The notes beneath the pieces are model-generated. The model made no database searches. It was not told the origin of the DNA and worked only from the letters and a program-made list of their open reading frames with translations. From DASXVX01 sp036504075 (lineage in GTDB: Bacteria; Bacillota; Sulfobacillia; Symbiobacteriales; Symbiobacteriaceae): a stretch of 64,000 bases of DNA. This document shows, piece after piece, positions 8,385-16,879 of this stretch (the stretch's first letter is position 1; the number at the start of each line of letters is the position of its first letter). A program made the position numbers and the translations under genes. Where the stretch lies: assembly GCA_036504075.1 (NCBI GenBank), contig DASXVX010000096.1, positions 1-64,000 on the forward strand, in the 5' to 3' direction.

Positions 8385-8994
8385 CTAGTTGCAGTCCTTG
8401 GGTCCAACCGGGATGGAACGGCCATTGGGCCAATCGAAGTAGAGCAGTCGGCCGTCGGAGGTCCAGGCGATGAACCGCCCTTCGGTTTCTAGCAGCACCT
8501 TCCCCTGACCTGTCTCTATGACCCGTAGGATGTACGGCTGGCTCTGCGGGGTGTGTACGTAGGTGGCGGACTCTGGAGGATAGCCAGGGTTCTCGTCTGT
8601 CCGGGCGTCCCGCAAAGGCCACGATGTCCGGTAGCTTCATGCCCCTGGGCAGAACAGCGGGAGAAAGGACCCAGATGACCGGCCCTTGACTCCGAAGCAG
8701 TACCGCCTTCTCGGATAGCCGCTCCCCCTGAATACCAGGTGTGAACAAGCCCTGCGCCGTGAAGCGGTTTACTGCATCTGTGGGAAGGGGCTAGTTTGCT
8801 TCGATCCTTAGCCATACCTGGTCACTCTCCAGATGGATACCGTGGGAATAGGGAGTCCAGGGACCGTCCCTGCTCCCTGCAACAAAGGTGCTGAGGTGCA
8901 TTTCCGCCGGCCCGGTTGGGGTTGGACTGGCGGCTGTTCGGATACAGGCGCTTAGCGTGATCAGCAGAACCAGCATGCGCATGGCCCGTCTCAT
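8385..8994 (-). pseudogene. Broken lipoprotein gene (one nonsense codon, one frameshift)
   Basis: From ATG 8994 the frame begins with a lipoprotein signal (RMLVLLITLSAC, Cys in a lipobox) and runs to a TAG at 8793-8791. The same frame stays open beyond the stop (FTPGIQGERLSEKAVLLRSQ...) to about 8615, where protein-like sequence moves to another frame (DENPGYPPESATYVHTPQSQ...) and ends at 8385. A single-base shift in the TTTGCGGGACG stretch near 8605-8617 explains the switch. Rejoined, it would be an exported lipoprotein of about 200 residues with a beta-rich C-terminus. I do not recognise a family. It could also be a sequencing error, but two independent lesions favour a true pseudogene. Confidence 0.6.
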
Positions 8995-9179
8995 CGTGGG
9001 ACCTCCGAGTGAACTTGCACAGGGGCACGCTCGGGCAGTGGATGCACGCCGCTTATCGAGTTAAATCATATGAACTACACAGAGTCTGAGTGGGCAAGGC
9101 GCCATGCCGGATAGCGTTCTCACGCGTGCTCCAGCGTGGTCAGCGGGCCTCCCTACCGGGTGTTCACAGCAAATGTGGG

Positions 9180-9209
9180 GTGACAAAGAACGCACGTTCG
9201 TGCTATAAT
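9180..9209 (+). promoter_or_regulatory. Strong candidate promoter of the transposase-derived gene
   Basis: GTGACA (9180-9185) and a perfect TATAAT (9204-9209) are 18 bases apart, giving a short leader before GAGGTG and the ATG at 9249. Confidence 0.6.
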
Positions 9210-9248
9210 GGGATATATTCCCAGTGCGATGGCGAGGTGTTCCCCAAC

Positions 9249-10196
9249 ATGCAGCGCCCGGCCCCTGTTGTCATCGACGACCATGGAGCCCGCTCTGTGC
9301 CCCCTGACACTGAGTCCAGCCCGCGGAGCGAACCACGCCGATGCACCTGCCCGCACTGCGGCAGTGAGCGTACCCAGGGGCACGGCTCCTTTCCCCGGCA
9401 GGACGGCACTCGCCAGCCGCGCCGGCTCTGCCAGACCTGCGGCCGGACCTTCAACCAATGCACCGGTACTCCGCTGCATTACATCAAAAAGCGCGATAAA
9501 TGGGCGCGGATGGCGGAGGGGATGCTTGAACGGCTTTCCGTGCGCCAGATGGCAACGACCCTGCGCGTCCGGGCGTCCACGGCCTTTCGATGGCGCCATC
9601 GCCTGCTTTCCCCACTGGCTCGCCAGGCGCAGCCGATCCTCATGGGCGCTGTGGCTGCCTGTGAGGCCAACGTCGCGTACTCCGAGAAGGGCAGCTGGTA
9701 TTCGGACGGCCCCGGAGCCCGCGGGCTGTACCGCCGCGGCGTCACCATCCGCAGGCCCCGGTTCCGCTGGCTCGCCGACGGCAAGCCGTCCTTCGTGCTC
9801 CTGGCCAGCGCCGGGGAGCAGAAAGTAATGGTGAATGCCGGCCAGGGACGGCCGCAGCCCGAGGTGCTGCAGTCCTGCCTGTCGCAGGTGCTGGGTCCCG
9901 GGGCCGAAATGTGCTCCCTTGGAGATGCCCCTTACGCAGAAGCCTGCCGGCGTCTGGGCATTTCCCACCGGGAGGCGGTCCGGTTTACGCCCCTCCTCAC
10001 AGGCCTGGACAGGCTGCGCAGCCACCTTTATGCCTGGTTGCACCAGTTTTTCGGGGTGGCGACTCGCTATCTCGACAACTATCTGGCATGGCTTCGCTTT
10101 GCCGACCGGACCGCCGAACTGGAGCCGGCAGAAGCCGGCCGGCAACTGCTGGTGGAAACCGACGCCCTGATGCCGCCACTGACTGTTTCCGCGTGA
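9249..10196 (+). CDS. IS1595/ISXO2-type transposase relative with catalytic residues lost
   Basis: The 315-residue product starts at ATG 9249 behind GAGGTG (9 bases). It has the N-terminal zinc ribbon of this family (CPHCGS...CQTCGRTFN), the helix-turn-helix region LSVRQMATTLRVRASTAFRW, and the C-terminal signature FFGVATRYLDNYLAWLRFAD. The positions that hold the catalytic triad in active relatives look replaced: the usual DE(T) segment reads AACEANVAYSEKG, the usual TDG.SAY segment reads SLGDAPYAEA, and the His/Asn-rich third segment is shortened to TGLDRLRSHLYAW. The reading frame is nevertheless intact and has a good promoter. I see no terminal inverted repeats. It may be a domesticated DNA-binding protein. 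The family call is firm and the loss of activity is inferred from remembered family motifs. Confidence 0.7.
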   Translation: MQRPAPVVIDDHGARSVPPDTESSPRSEPRRCTCPHCGSERTQGHGSFPRQDGTRQPRRLCQTCGRTFNQCTGTPLHYIKKRDKWARMAEGMLERLSVRQMATTLRVRASTAFRWRHRLLSPLARQAQPILMGAVAACEANVAYSEKGSWYSDGPGARGLYRRGVTIRRPRFRWLADGKPSFVLLASAGEQKVMVNAGQGRPQPEVLQSCLSQVLGPGAEMCSLGDAPYAEACRRLGISHREAVRFTPLLTGLDRLRSHLYAWLHQFFGVATRYLDNYLAWLRFADRTAELEPAEAGRQLLVETDALMPPLTVSA

Positions 10197-10407
10197 CCGA
10201 GACGATTGCCCCCGATAGAACCTGCCACCAAGCAGCCGGAAGGCAATCGCGAGCGAGGCCCCACAGTTCCTCGTAACATCCCAGAGGGCCTGCACGCAGA
10301 CTGGTCACCGCCACCCGAATCTGGCGAAGAAGCAGGTAGGTGTAATCCGGTCATCGAACTAAAGCGCACTGCACTACCGCTCCTCGGGGCACTTTGGGAG
10401 AATCATC

Positions 10408-12234
10408 ATGACATATTTGCAGGAGTCCCCGCGAAGTGGGACCCATACGTCGATGCTCATGGAAGTGCGCGGTTTCGCACAGGCGGTTGCGGACGCCATC
10501 GCCTCTGTGATTGGCGTCGAGGTCGGGATGGTCGATGAGCACCTTCTCATTGTGGTTGGTTCTGGAAAGTACGCCCGCAACATCGGCCGGGTCCTGCCGA
10601 AAGACACCGTTTCGGCGCAGGTCATGCTTGGGGGGCAGACCATGGTCATCGCGAACCCGCCTGTCGATGACCTTTGCCGCGCCTGTCTGCAGAAAGACAC
10701 CTGCACCGATGCGGCCGATATCATCTCCCCGCTGGTCATCGATGGGAAGACCGCCGGTTGCGTCCTGCTGGTGGCCTGCACGCCGGAGCAGAAGGCGACC
10801 CTGATTGGCGAGACCCAGCGGTGGGTGGATTTTCTCGAAAAGATGACGCAACTGATCGCACGGGCCTTCAACGAGCGGCAGAAGACCGAGACGATGGCGG
10901 CCCTGGCCCGCCAGTATGACACGGTCATCAACTCCGTGCAGGAAGGGATCCTGGCACTGGACGATTATGGGACCATCAACCAGGCAAACCAGGCCGCGGC
11001 CCGCCTGCTTCGGGTTGCCGGCGACTACCTGATCTCCCGCCCGATCACCGATGTGTTCCCACAGATTGACGCCGACTTGCTGCGGGCTTCGGAAACGACG
11101 GAGCTTGAGACGTTCTCCAACGTGGGGGGGCGGCGGGTCTACTGGCTGGGCAGGATCAACCCCATCGCGGGGAAAGGATCGCCGCCCCACGGGTACGTAT
11201 TGACTTTCCGAGGCATTGAGGAGATCCCCCGGCTGGTTGCCAGCTACATGCGGAGCGAGCGTCCGTTCACGTTTGAAGATATCCTCGGTTCGAGTCCGGT
11301 GGTACTGGAGGCCAAACGGGTGGCCCGGTCCATCGCCGGCGGCGACTCCACCGTCCTCATCCAGGGCGAGAGCGGGACGGGCAAGGAGCTGTTCGCCCGC
11401 GCCATCCATTTCGAGAGCCCGCGCCGCAAGGGTTCGTTCGTCGCGGTCAACTGTGCCGCCATCCCCGAGGCGATTCTCGAGAGTGAACTCTTCGGGTACG
11501 AGGAGGGGGCCTTTACCGGCGCCAAGCGGGGGGGCAAGCCCGGCAAATTCGAGCTGGCCCAGGACGGCACGCTGTTCCTGGACGAAATCGGCGATATGCC
11601 GCTGCACCTGCAAGCCAAGCTCCTGCGGGCCATCGAGGAACGGCAGGTTGACCGCCTGGGCGGGCGGCAGCCGGTCCCGGTCAACATCCGGGTGATCGCC
11701 GCTACCAACAAAGACTTGCGGCGGCTGGCCCTTTCCGGGGAGTTTCGGCTCGACCTGTACTATCGTCTGGCCGTGATTCCGATCAGCATCCCGCCGCTGC
11801 GGGAACACAAAGCCGATATTCCGGAGTACGCGGCCCACTTTATTCGCAAATACGCCCCCGCCCTCGGCAAGCGGGTGGAGGGGGTTGCGCCCGGAGTCCT
11901 GAAAGCGCTCACCGAGTATAGCTGGCCCGGCAACATCCGGGAGTTGGCCAACGCCCTGGAGTATGCCGTGAACCTGGTGAAGGAGCCGCTGATCGGTGTC
12001 GATTCCCTCCCCGGGTCGGTTGCGCGCACGGAGTCCGCCGGTTTCCCGGTCCTCGAGAGCCGGCCGGCCGGTCAGGCGAGTTTTGGCAGGCGCGCGATTG
12101 CCCGGGAGGAGCTAAAGGCGATGCTGGACAAGTTCGGCACGTCCACCCGGGCCAAGGAAGCCATGGCCGCCGCCCTCGGCATCAGCCGGGCTACCTTGTA
12201 TCGGAAGCTGAAGGAGTACGACTTGTATCAGTGA
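10408..12234 (+). CDS. Sigma-54-dependent transcriptional activator of the hypD operon
   Basis: This is a 608-residue enhancer-binding protein. Residues 1-170 form a sensor region with the cysteine motif CRACLQKDTC. A PAS-like domain (about 175-270) follows, then the AAA+ domain with Walker A GESGTGKE (about 320), the sigma-54 contact loop GAFTGA (about 367) and FLDEIGDM, and a Fis-type helix-turn-helix at 565-605 (AAALGISRATLYRKLKEYDL). The start is ATG 10408 with GGGAG upstream. Immediately downstream are a palindrome (12248-12259) and a near-consensus -24/-12 promoter that drives the activase and dehydratase genes, so the regulated target is clear. The inducer, probably hydroxyproline, is inferred. 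The clustered cysteines might bind metal or an Fe-S cluster; not established. Confidence 0.9.
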   Translation: MTYLQESPRSGTHTSMLMEVRGFAQAVADAIASVIGVEVGMVDEHLLIVVGSGKYARNIGRVLPKDTVSAQVMLGGQTMVIANPPVDDLCRACLQKDTCTDAADIISPLVIDGKTAGCVLLVACTPEQKATLIGETQRWVDFLEKMTQLIARAFNERQKTETMAALARQYDTVINSVQEGILALDDYGTINQANQAAARLLRVAGDYLISRPITDVFPQIDADLLRASETTELETFSNVGGRRVYWLGRINPIAGKGSPPHGYVLTFRGIEEIPRLVASYMRSERPFTFEDILGSSPVVLEAKRVARSIAGGDSTVLIQGESGTGKELFARAIHFESPRRKGSFVAVNCAAIPEAILESELFGYEEGAFTGAKRGGKPGKFELAQDGTLFLDEIGDMPLHLQAKLLRAIEERQVDRLGGRQPVPVNIRVIAATNKDLRRLALSGEFRLDLYYRLAVIPISIPPLREHKADIPEYAAHFIRKYAPALGKRVEGVAPGVLKALTEYSWPGNIRELANALEYAVNLVKEPLIGVDSLPGSVARTESAGFPVLESRPAGQASFGRRAIAREELKAMLDKFGTSTRAKEAMAAALGISRATLYRKLKEYDLYQ

Positions 12235-12247
12235 GACGGATTTCTCA

Positions 12248-12259
12248 TCTCAATTGAGA
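12248..12259. promoter_or_regulatory. Candidate upstream activator site
   Basis: TCTCAATTGAGA is a perfect 12-bp palindrome about 130 bases upstream of the predicted sigma-54 transcription start. A related TGAGACG half-site occurs at 12232-12238 and again at 12255-12261. Position and symmetry fit an enhancer for the adjacent activator. Confidence 0.55.
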
Positions 12260-12357
12260 CGAGCTGAGAACAGTGCTGGGCCGCAGGCCAGGCCGGACCC
12301 GGCGCGTGGCTTTAGTGCCCCGTGGATTCTCCGCGCATCCGACCGGGCGGAAGGCGG

Positions 12358-12373
12358 TGGCACCGTTCTTGCA
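12358..12373 (+). promoter_or_regulatory. Sigma-54 (-24/-12) promoter
   Basis: TGGCAC-N5-TTGCA at 12358-12373 matches the sigma-54 consensus, with GG and GC at the required spacing. It predicts a start near 12384, about 43 bases before the activase ATG at 12427. Confidence 0.9.
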
Positions 12374-12426
12374 ACCTTCTGCGGCATTGCCACGTGAACC
12401 GGATGAGGGGGCGCGCCAGAATCAAC

Positions 12427-13338
12427 ATGCAGACGGTAACAGGGCGAATATTCGATATCATGAAATACGCCACTCACGACGGGCCGGGCATTCGCACGAC
12501 GGTGTTCCTCAAGGGTTGTCCCTTGAACTGCTGGTGGTGCCATAACCCGGAGAGCCAGGCGCGCGATCCGGAGATCATGCTCCGGGAAGACCGATGCATC
12601 GGCTGCGGCGAGTGTGCGCAGGTTTGCCCGTCCGGGGCCGTCGTGAACCTGGGCGGTACGCTGATGATCGATCCCGGGAAATGCACGGTTTGCCTGCGCT
12701 GTGTGAGCGTCTGCCACGCCGAGGCGCGGGCGGTGGCCGGCCGGACGGTGACGGTGGACGAGGTCATGGCAGACGTGAAGAAGGACGTCGTCTTTTATGA
12801 CGAGTCCGGCGGCGGGGTCACGTTCTCCGGCGGTGAACCGCTGATGCAGCCCGATTTCCTCGCCACGCTACTGGCGAAATGCGCCGAACTGGACATTCAC
12901 ACGGCGGTGGAGACGACCGGGTTCGGCAAGTTGCGGGATCTGCTAAAAATCAGCGCCAGCACGGATCTGTTTCTGTACGACCTGAAGCTGATGGACGACG
13001 CCGCCCACCGGAAGTATACCGGGGTTTCGAACCGGATCATCCACGATAATCTTCAGGAGTTGTCCCGGCAGCACGCGAACATTGTCGTCCGCATCCCCAT
13101 CATCCCCGGCGTGAACGACGACGAGGCGAATCTGATGGCCACGGGGGCGTTCGTGGCGGGCCTCGCCGGCGTCCGCGAGATTCACTTGCTGCCGTACCAC
13201 AAGGCCGGCGTCGGGAAGTACCAGCGGCTGCGGCGGGTGTACGAGCTACCCGGGTGCGAGCCTCCCGATACCGAGACCATGAGCCGCATGGCCTCACGCA
13301 TGAACGTCTTCGGCAAGAAAATCAAAATCGGAGGTTAG
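12427..13338 (+). CDS. Glycyl-radical enzyme activating protein (radical SAM)
   Basis: The 303-residue enzyme installs the glycyl radical on its partner. The radical-SAM cluster motif CPLNCWWC lies at residues 31-38. It is followed by two extra ferredoxin motifs (CIGCGECAQVC and CTVCLRCVSVC), typical of activases for dehydratase/decarboxylase-type glycyl-radical enzymes rather than the short PflA type. The SAM-binding stretch GGGVTFSGGEPLMQP is present. I chose ATG 12427 because homologues begin at this point (VTGRIFDIMKY); an ATG at 12403 is possible. It is the first gene after the sigma-54 promoter, and hypD follows after five bases, so the two are co-transcribed. Confidence 0.93.
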   Translation: MQTVTGRIFDIMKYATHDGPGIRTTVFLKGCPLNCWWCHNPESQARDPEIMLREDRCIGCGECAQVCPSGAVVNLGGTLMIDPGKCTVCLRCVSVCHAEARAVAGRTVTVDEVMADVKKDVVFYDESGGGVTFSGGEPLMQPDFLATLLAKCAELDIHTAVETTGFGKLRDLLKISASTDLFLYDLKLMDDAAHRKYTGVSNRIIHDNLQELSRQHANIVVRIPIIPGVNDDEANLMATGAFVAGLAGVREIHLLPYHKAGVGKYQRLRRVYELPGCEPPDTETMSRMASRMNVFGKKIKIGG

Positions 13339-13343
13339 TCGAC

Positions 13344-15704
13344 ATGAATGAACGGGTGACGCGACTGAGACAGCAGAGTCTGGCGGAGCGACCCAGCCTC
13401 TCCACCGAGCGGGCCGAACTGATGACCCGGTTCTACCGGGAATTCCCGGGTCCGATGTCGGTGCCGGTGCGCCGGGCGCTGTCGTTCAAGTACCTCATGG
13501 CGCACAAGACCATCGTGATCCTGGACGGCGAACTGATCGTGGGCGAGCGGGGTCCGGGTCCCAAGGCCACCTCGACCTACCCGGAGCTTTGCTGCCACAG
13601 CATCCAGGACCTGGAGATGCTGCACTCCCGGGAGAAGATCCCCTTCGACGTGAGCGCGGAAGCGGCGCGGGTCTACCGCGACGCCATCATCCCGTTCTGG
13701 CAGGGCAAGTCGATGCGGGACCTGATTTTCCGGGAGATGTCCCCGGAGTGGCAGGCTGCGTACGACGCCGGCATTTTCACTGAGTTCATGGAGCAGCGGG
13801 CGCCGGGCCATACGGCGGGGGGCGAGCAGGTCTTCCGCAAGGGCTTCCTGGAATACAAGCAGGAGATTCGGGCTGAACTGGACCGCCTGGACTTCATGCA
13901 GGACCCCGAAGCTTACGCTAAAAGCGAACAGCTCAAGGCGATGGACATTTGCTGCGACGCGATCATCCAGTTTGGCGAGCGGCACGCCGACAAGGCTCGG
14001 GAGCTGGCCGCCGTTGAGAGCGACCCGGTGCGGAAGCGTGAGCTCGAGCAGATCGCCGCGGTCTGCAGCCACGTGCCGGCGCACTCGCCCCGGAATTACT
14101 GGGAGGCGCTGCAGGCTTACTGGTTTGTCCACCTGGGCGTCATTACCGAACTGAACACCTGGGACGCGTTCAATCCGGGCCGGCTAGACCAGCATCTGTA
14201 CCCTTACTACGCGAAAGGTCTCGCCGACGGGTCGCTGGACGTCGACCGGGCCCGGGAACTGCTCCAGTGCTTCTGGGTGAAATTCAACAACCAGCCGGCG
14301 CCGCCCAAGGTGGGCGTGACCGCCGCCGAGAGCGGCACCTATACCGACTTTGCCAACATCAACTCCGGGGGCCTGAAGCCCGACGGCTCCGATGGCGTCA
14401 ACGACCTGACCTATCTCGTTCTCGAAGTGATCGATGAGATGCAACTGTTGCAGCCCAGCTCGAACATCCAGCTGAGCAAGAAGAACCCGGATCGGTTCCT
14501 GAAGGCGGCCTGCCGGATCATCCGCAAGGGCCTGGGCCAGCCGTCGATCTTCAATGCCGACGCCATCGTCCAGGAACTGGTGCGCCAGGGGAAGTCGATC
14601 GAGGACGCCCGGATGGGCGGCGCCAGCGGTTGCGTGGAGGCCGGCGCCTTCGGCAAGGAGGCGTATATCCTTGTCGGGTATTTCAACCTGGTGAAAATCC
14701 TGGAGCTGACGCTTCATAACGGCGTGGACCCGGTGACCGGCAAGCGCATCGGCCTGGAGACCGGCGACCCGGCGGGTTTCACGACCTATGAGCAGCTGTT
14801 CGACGCGTACCGGCGCCAGGTCAGATACTTCGTGGACATCAAAGTGAAGGGCAGCAACATCATCGAGCGGATGTACGCCGTGCACATGCCGTCCCCATTC
14901 CTTTCGATCGTGACGGACGACTGCATCAAGAAGGGCAAGGACTACAACGACGGCGGCCCCCGGTACAATACCAACTACCTCCAGGGCGTCGGTCTGGGCA
15001 GCATCACGGACGACCTGTCCGCCATCAAGTTCCAGGTCTTCGATCAGAAGCGCCTGAGCATGGCCGAGTTGCTGGCGGCCTTGAAGAGCGACTTCGCCGG
15101 CCACGAGCGGACCCGGCAGTTGCTGCTGAACAAGACGCCGAAGTTCGGCAACGACGACGACTACGCCGACGAGATCATGGTCTCGGTTTTCAACGCTTAC
15201 TACGACGAGGTCAACGGCCGGAAGAACACCCGGGGTGGGGTCTACCGGATCAACATGCTGCCGACGACCTGCCACATATACTTCGGGGCCGTGACCGGTG
15301 CCATGCCGGACGGCCGGAAGGCCTGGCAGCCGCTCTCGGAGGGCATCTCGCCGGTGCACGGCGCCGACCGGCATGGTCCGACGGCGGTGATCAAGTCGGC
15401 CGCGAAGATGGACCACCTGCGCACTGGCGGCACGCTGCTCAACCAGAAGTTCACGCCGCAGGTGCTGGAGGGCGAGGATGGCATTGAAAAGCTGACGAAC
15501 CTGGTCCGGTCGTACTTCAAAATGGACGGGCATCACATTCAGTTCAACGTGGTCAAGGCGGAGACGCTGCGGGCGGCGCAGGCCGAGCCGGAGAAGTATC
15601 GGGACCTGATCGTGCGGGTGGCCGGCTACAGCGATTACTTCTGCGACCTGAGCCTGGCGCTGCAAGAAGAGATCATCGCCCGGACGGAACACAGCTCGTT
15701 CTAA
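13344..15704 (+). CDS. hypD: trans-4-hydroxy-L-proline dehydratase (glycyl-radical enzyme)
   Basis: This is a 786-residue glycyl-radical enzyme starting at ATG 13344 behind GGAGGT. The thiyl cysteine Cys430 lies in GASGCVEAG and the radical Gly761 in RVAGYSDYF. The residues I recall as catalytic in Clostridioides difficile HypD (His160, Asp278, Ser334, Phe340, Cys434, Glu436, Tyr450, Thr645, Gly765) all have counterparts here with a constant offset of -4 (His156, Asp274, Ser330, Phe336, Cys430, Glu432, Tyr446, Thr641, Gly761). This strongly supports removal of water from trans-4-hydroxyproline to give pyrroline-5-carboxylate. No small HPAD-type subunit and no proC gene are adjacent. The reference numbering is from memory; another close glycyl-radical dehydratase is the main alternative. 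Confidence 0.87.
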   Translation: MNERVTRLRQQSLAERPSLSTERAELMTRFYREFPGPMSVPVRRALSFKYLMAHKTIVILDGELIVGERGPGPKATSTYPELCCHSIQDLEMLHSREKIPFDVSAEAARVYRDAIIPFWQGKSMRDLIFREMSPEWQAAYDAGIFTEFMEQRAPGHTAGGEQVFRKGFLEYKQEIRAELDRLDFMQDPEAYAKSEQLKAMDICCDAIIQFGERHADKARELAAVESDPVRKRELEQIAAVCSHVPAHSPRNYWEALQAYWFVHLGVITELNTWDAFNPGRLDQHLYPYYAKGLADGSLDVDRARELLQCFWVKFNNQPAPPKVGVTAAESGTYTDFANINSGGLKPDGSDGVNDLTYLVLEVIDEMQLLQPSSNIQLSKKNPDRFLKAACRIIRKGLGQPSIFNADAIVQELVRQGKSIEDARMGGASGCVEAGAFGKEAYILVGYFNLVKILELTLHNGVDPVTGKRIGLETGDPAGFTTYEQLFDAYRRQVRYFVDIKVKGSNIIERMYAVHMPSPFLSIVTDDCIKKGKDYNDGGPRYNTNYLQGVGLGSITDDLSAIKFQVFDQKRLSMAELLAALKSDFAGHERTRQLLLNKTPKFGNDDDYADEIMVSVFNAYYDEVNGRKNTRGGVYRINMLPTTCHIYFGAVTGAMPDGRKAWQPLSEGISPVHGADRHGPTAVIKSAAKMDHLRTGGTLLNQKFTPQVLEGEDGIEKLTNLVRSYFKMDGHHIQFNVVKAETLRAAQAEPEKYRDLIVRVAGYSDYFCDLSLALQEEIIARTEHSSF

Positions 15705-15709
15705 TAACA

Positions 15710-15741
15710 GAAGGCTCGCCCTCCATGGAGGACGAGCCTTC
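15710..15741. terminator. Terminator hairpin between hypD and the convergent aminotransferase gene
   Basis: GAAGGCTCG (15710-15718) pairs with CGAGCCTTC (15733-15741), and the inner segment CCTCC/GGAGG pairs as well. It lies directly after the hypD stop and before the end of the minus-strand operon. Confidence 0.65.
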
Positions 15742-15763
15742 GCTGCATTTTGCGGGTCCGCTG

Positions 15764-16879
15764 CTAGGAGACCGCCGACTGGCCGGCCAGGGCCTGGTCC
15801 AGGGCGTCCAGGAAGCGCCGGTTCTGCGCTTCGGTGCCGATGCTGACCCGGACCCAGCCGGGCATGGCGAACGCCCGCCCGGGCCGCACGATGACGCCCT
15901 GCGCCATGAGCCCCTGAAACATGACGGCGTCGTCGGCGGGTGTGTGCACCATGAGGAAGTTCCCCATGGTGGGAATGTAGGCGAGTCCCCGGAGCTTCAG
16001 GCCGGCGTACAGGATCTCCTTGCCGAGGTCGTTGACCGCCCGGCTGCGGTTCACGTGCTCCGCGTCCGCGAGGGCGGCCAGGGCGGCCGCCTGGGCCATG
16101 ACGTTGACGTTAAACGGCTCCTTCACTCGTCGCAGGGCTTCAATAATCGCCGGGTGCCCCGCTCCGTAACCGACGCGCAGACCGGCCAGACCGTGAATCT
16201 TGGAGAAGGTGCGGAGGACCAATATGTTGCGGCCCGCCTTCACATAATCCAGCCCGTCGGGGAAATCGGGGCCGGCGGCGTATTCGTAGTAAGCCTCGTC
16301 CAGCACGACGAGCACATGCTCCGGAACGGTGGCCAGGAAGGTGTCCAGGTCAGCCTTCGACACGGTGGTGCCGGTGGGATTATTGGGGTTGCAGATGATG
16401 ATGACTTTCGTCCGGGGCGTAATCGCCGCCGCCATGGCGGGCAGGTCGTGGCGATACTGGGCATCCAGGGGCACGGCCACCGGCGTGGCGCCGGCCAGAT
16501 GGGTGACGAACTCGTACATGATGAACGACGGGTTCGCGTAGATGACCTCATCGCCGGGCGCCAGGAAGGCTTCGGCAATCAGGCGGATAATCGTGGTGGA
16601 ACCGGCGCCAAAGACCAGGTGGTCGGGCGTCAGGTCCAGCATGTGGGCCATTTGCTCCTTCAGCCGGTAGTTGCTGCCGTCCGGATACAGGTGGCATTCC
16701 AGCATCGATTCGGCCATCGCGGCCACCGCCCGGGCGGAAGGCCCCAGGGGGTTCTCGTTGGAGGCCAGTTTCACGATGTCGGTCAGCCCGAGTTCGCGCT
16801 GTACTTCTTCAATCGGTTTTCCCTGGACGTAAGGTCGGATCTTGCGGATGGACGCTTTGCTGATTTCAGGCAGATCCAT
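15764..16879 (-). CDS. hisC: Histidinol-phosphate/aromatic aminotransferase (HisC-like)
   Basis: The 371-residue fold-type-I PLP aminotransferase shows the family motifs NENPLGPS, CNPNNPTGT, DEAYYEY (the PLP-contacting Asp) and TFSKIHGLAGLRVGY, which holds the PLP lysine. HisC converts imidazole-acetol phosphate to histidinol phosphate and often accepts aromatic 2-oxo acids. The start ATG 16879 lies inside the last 14 bases of the glycolate oxidase iron-sulfur gene, so it is translated from the same message as glcDEF. No other histidine gene is nearby, so a role in amino-acid or keto-acid exchange is as likely as histidine synthesis. Confidence 0.8.
   Translation of the reverse strand: MDLPEISKASIRKIRPYVQGKPIEEVQRELGLTDIVKLASNENPLGPSARAVAAMAESMLECHLYPDGSNYRLKEQMAHMLDLTPDHLVFGAGSTTIIRLIAEAFLAPGDEVIYANPSFIMYEFVTHLAGATPVAVPLDAQYRHDLPAMAAAITPRTKVIIICNPNNPTGTTVSKADLDTFLATVPEHVLVVLDEAYYEYAAGPDFPDGLDYVKAGRNILVLRTFSKIHGLAGLRVGYGAGHPAIIEALRRVKEPFNVNVMAQAAALAALADAEHVNRSRAVNDLGKEILYAGLKLRGLAYIPTMGNFLMVHTPADDAVMFQGLMAQGVIVRPGRAFAMPGWVRVSIGTEAQNRRFLDALDQALAGQSAVS

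Noticed and set aside
8791..8793. In-frame TAG in the lipoprotein gene as a pyrrolysine codon
   Set aside because: No pyl genes are visible and the same gene also has a frameshift.
13344..15704. Pyruvate formate-lyase or 4-hydroxyphenylacetate decarboxylase as identity of the glycyl-radical enzyme
   Set aside because: The single Cys in GCVE excludes PFL (which has Cys-Cys), no small HpdC-type subunit is encoded next to it, and the full set of HypD residues fits with one constant offset.
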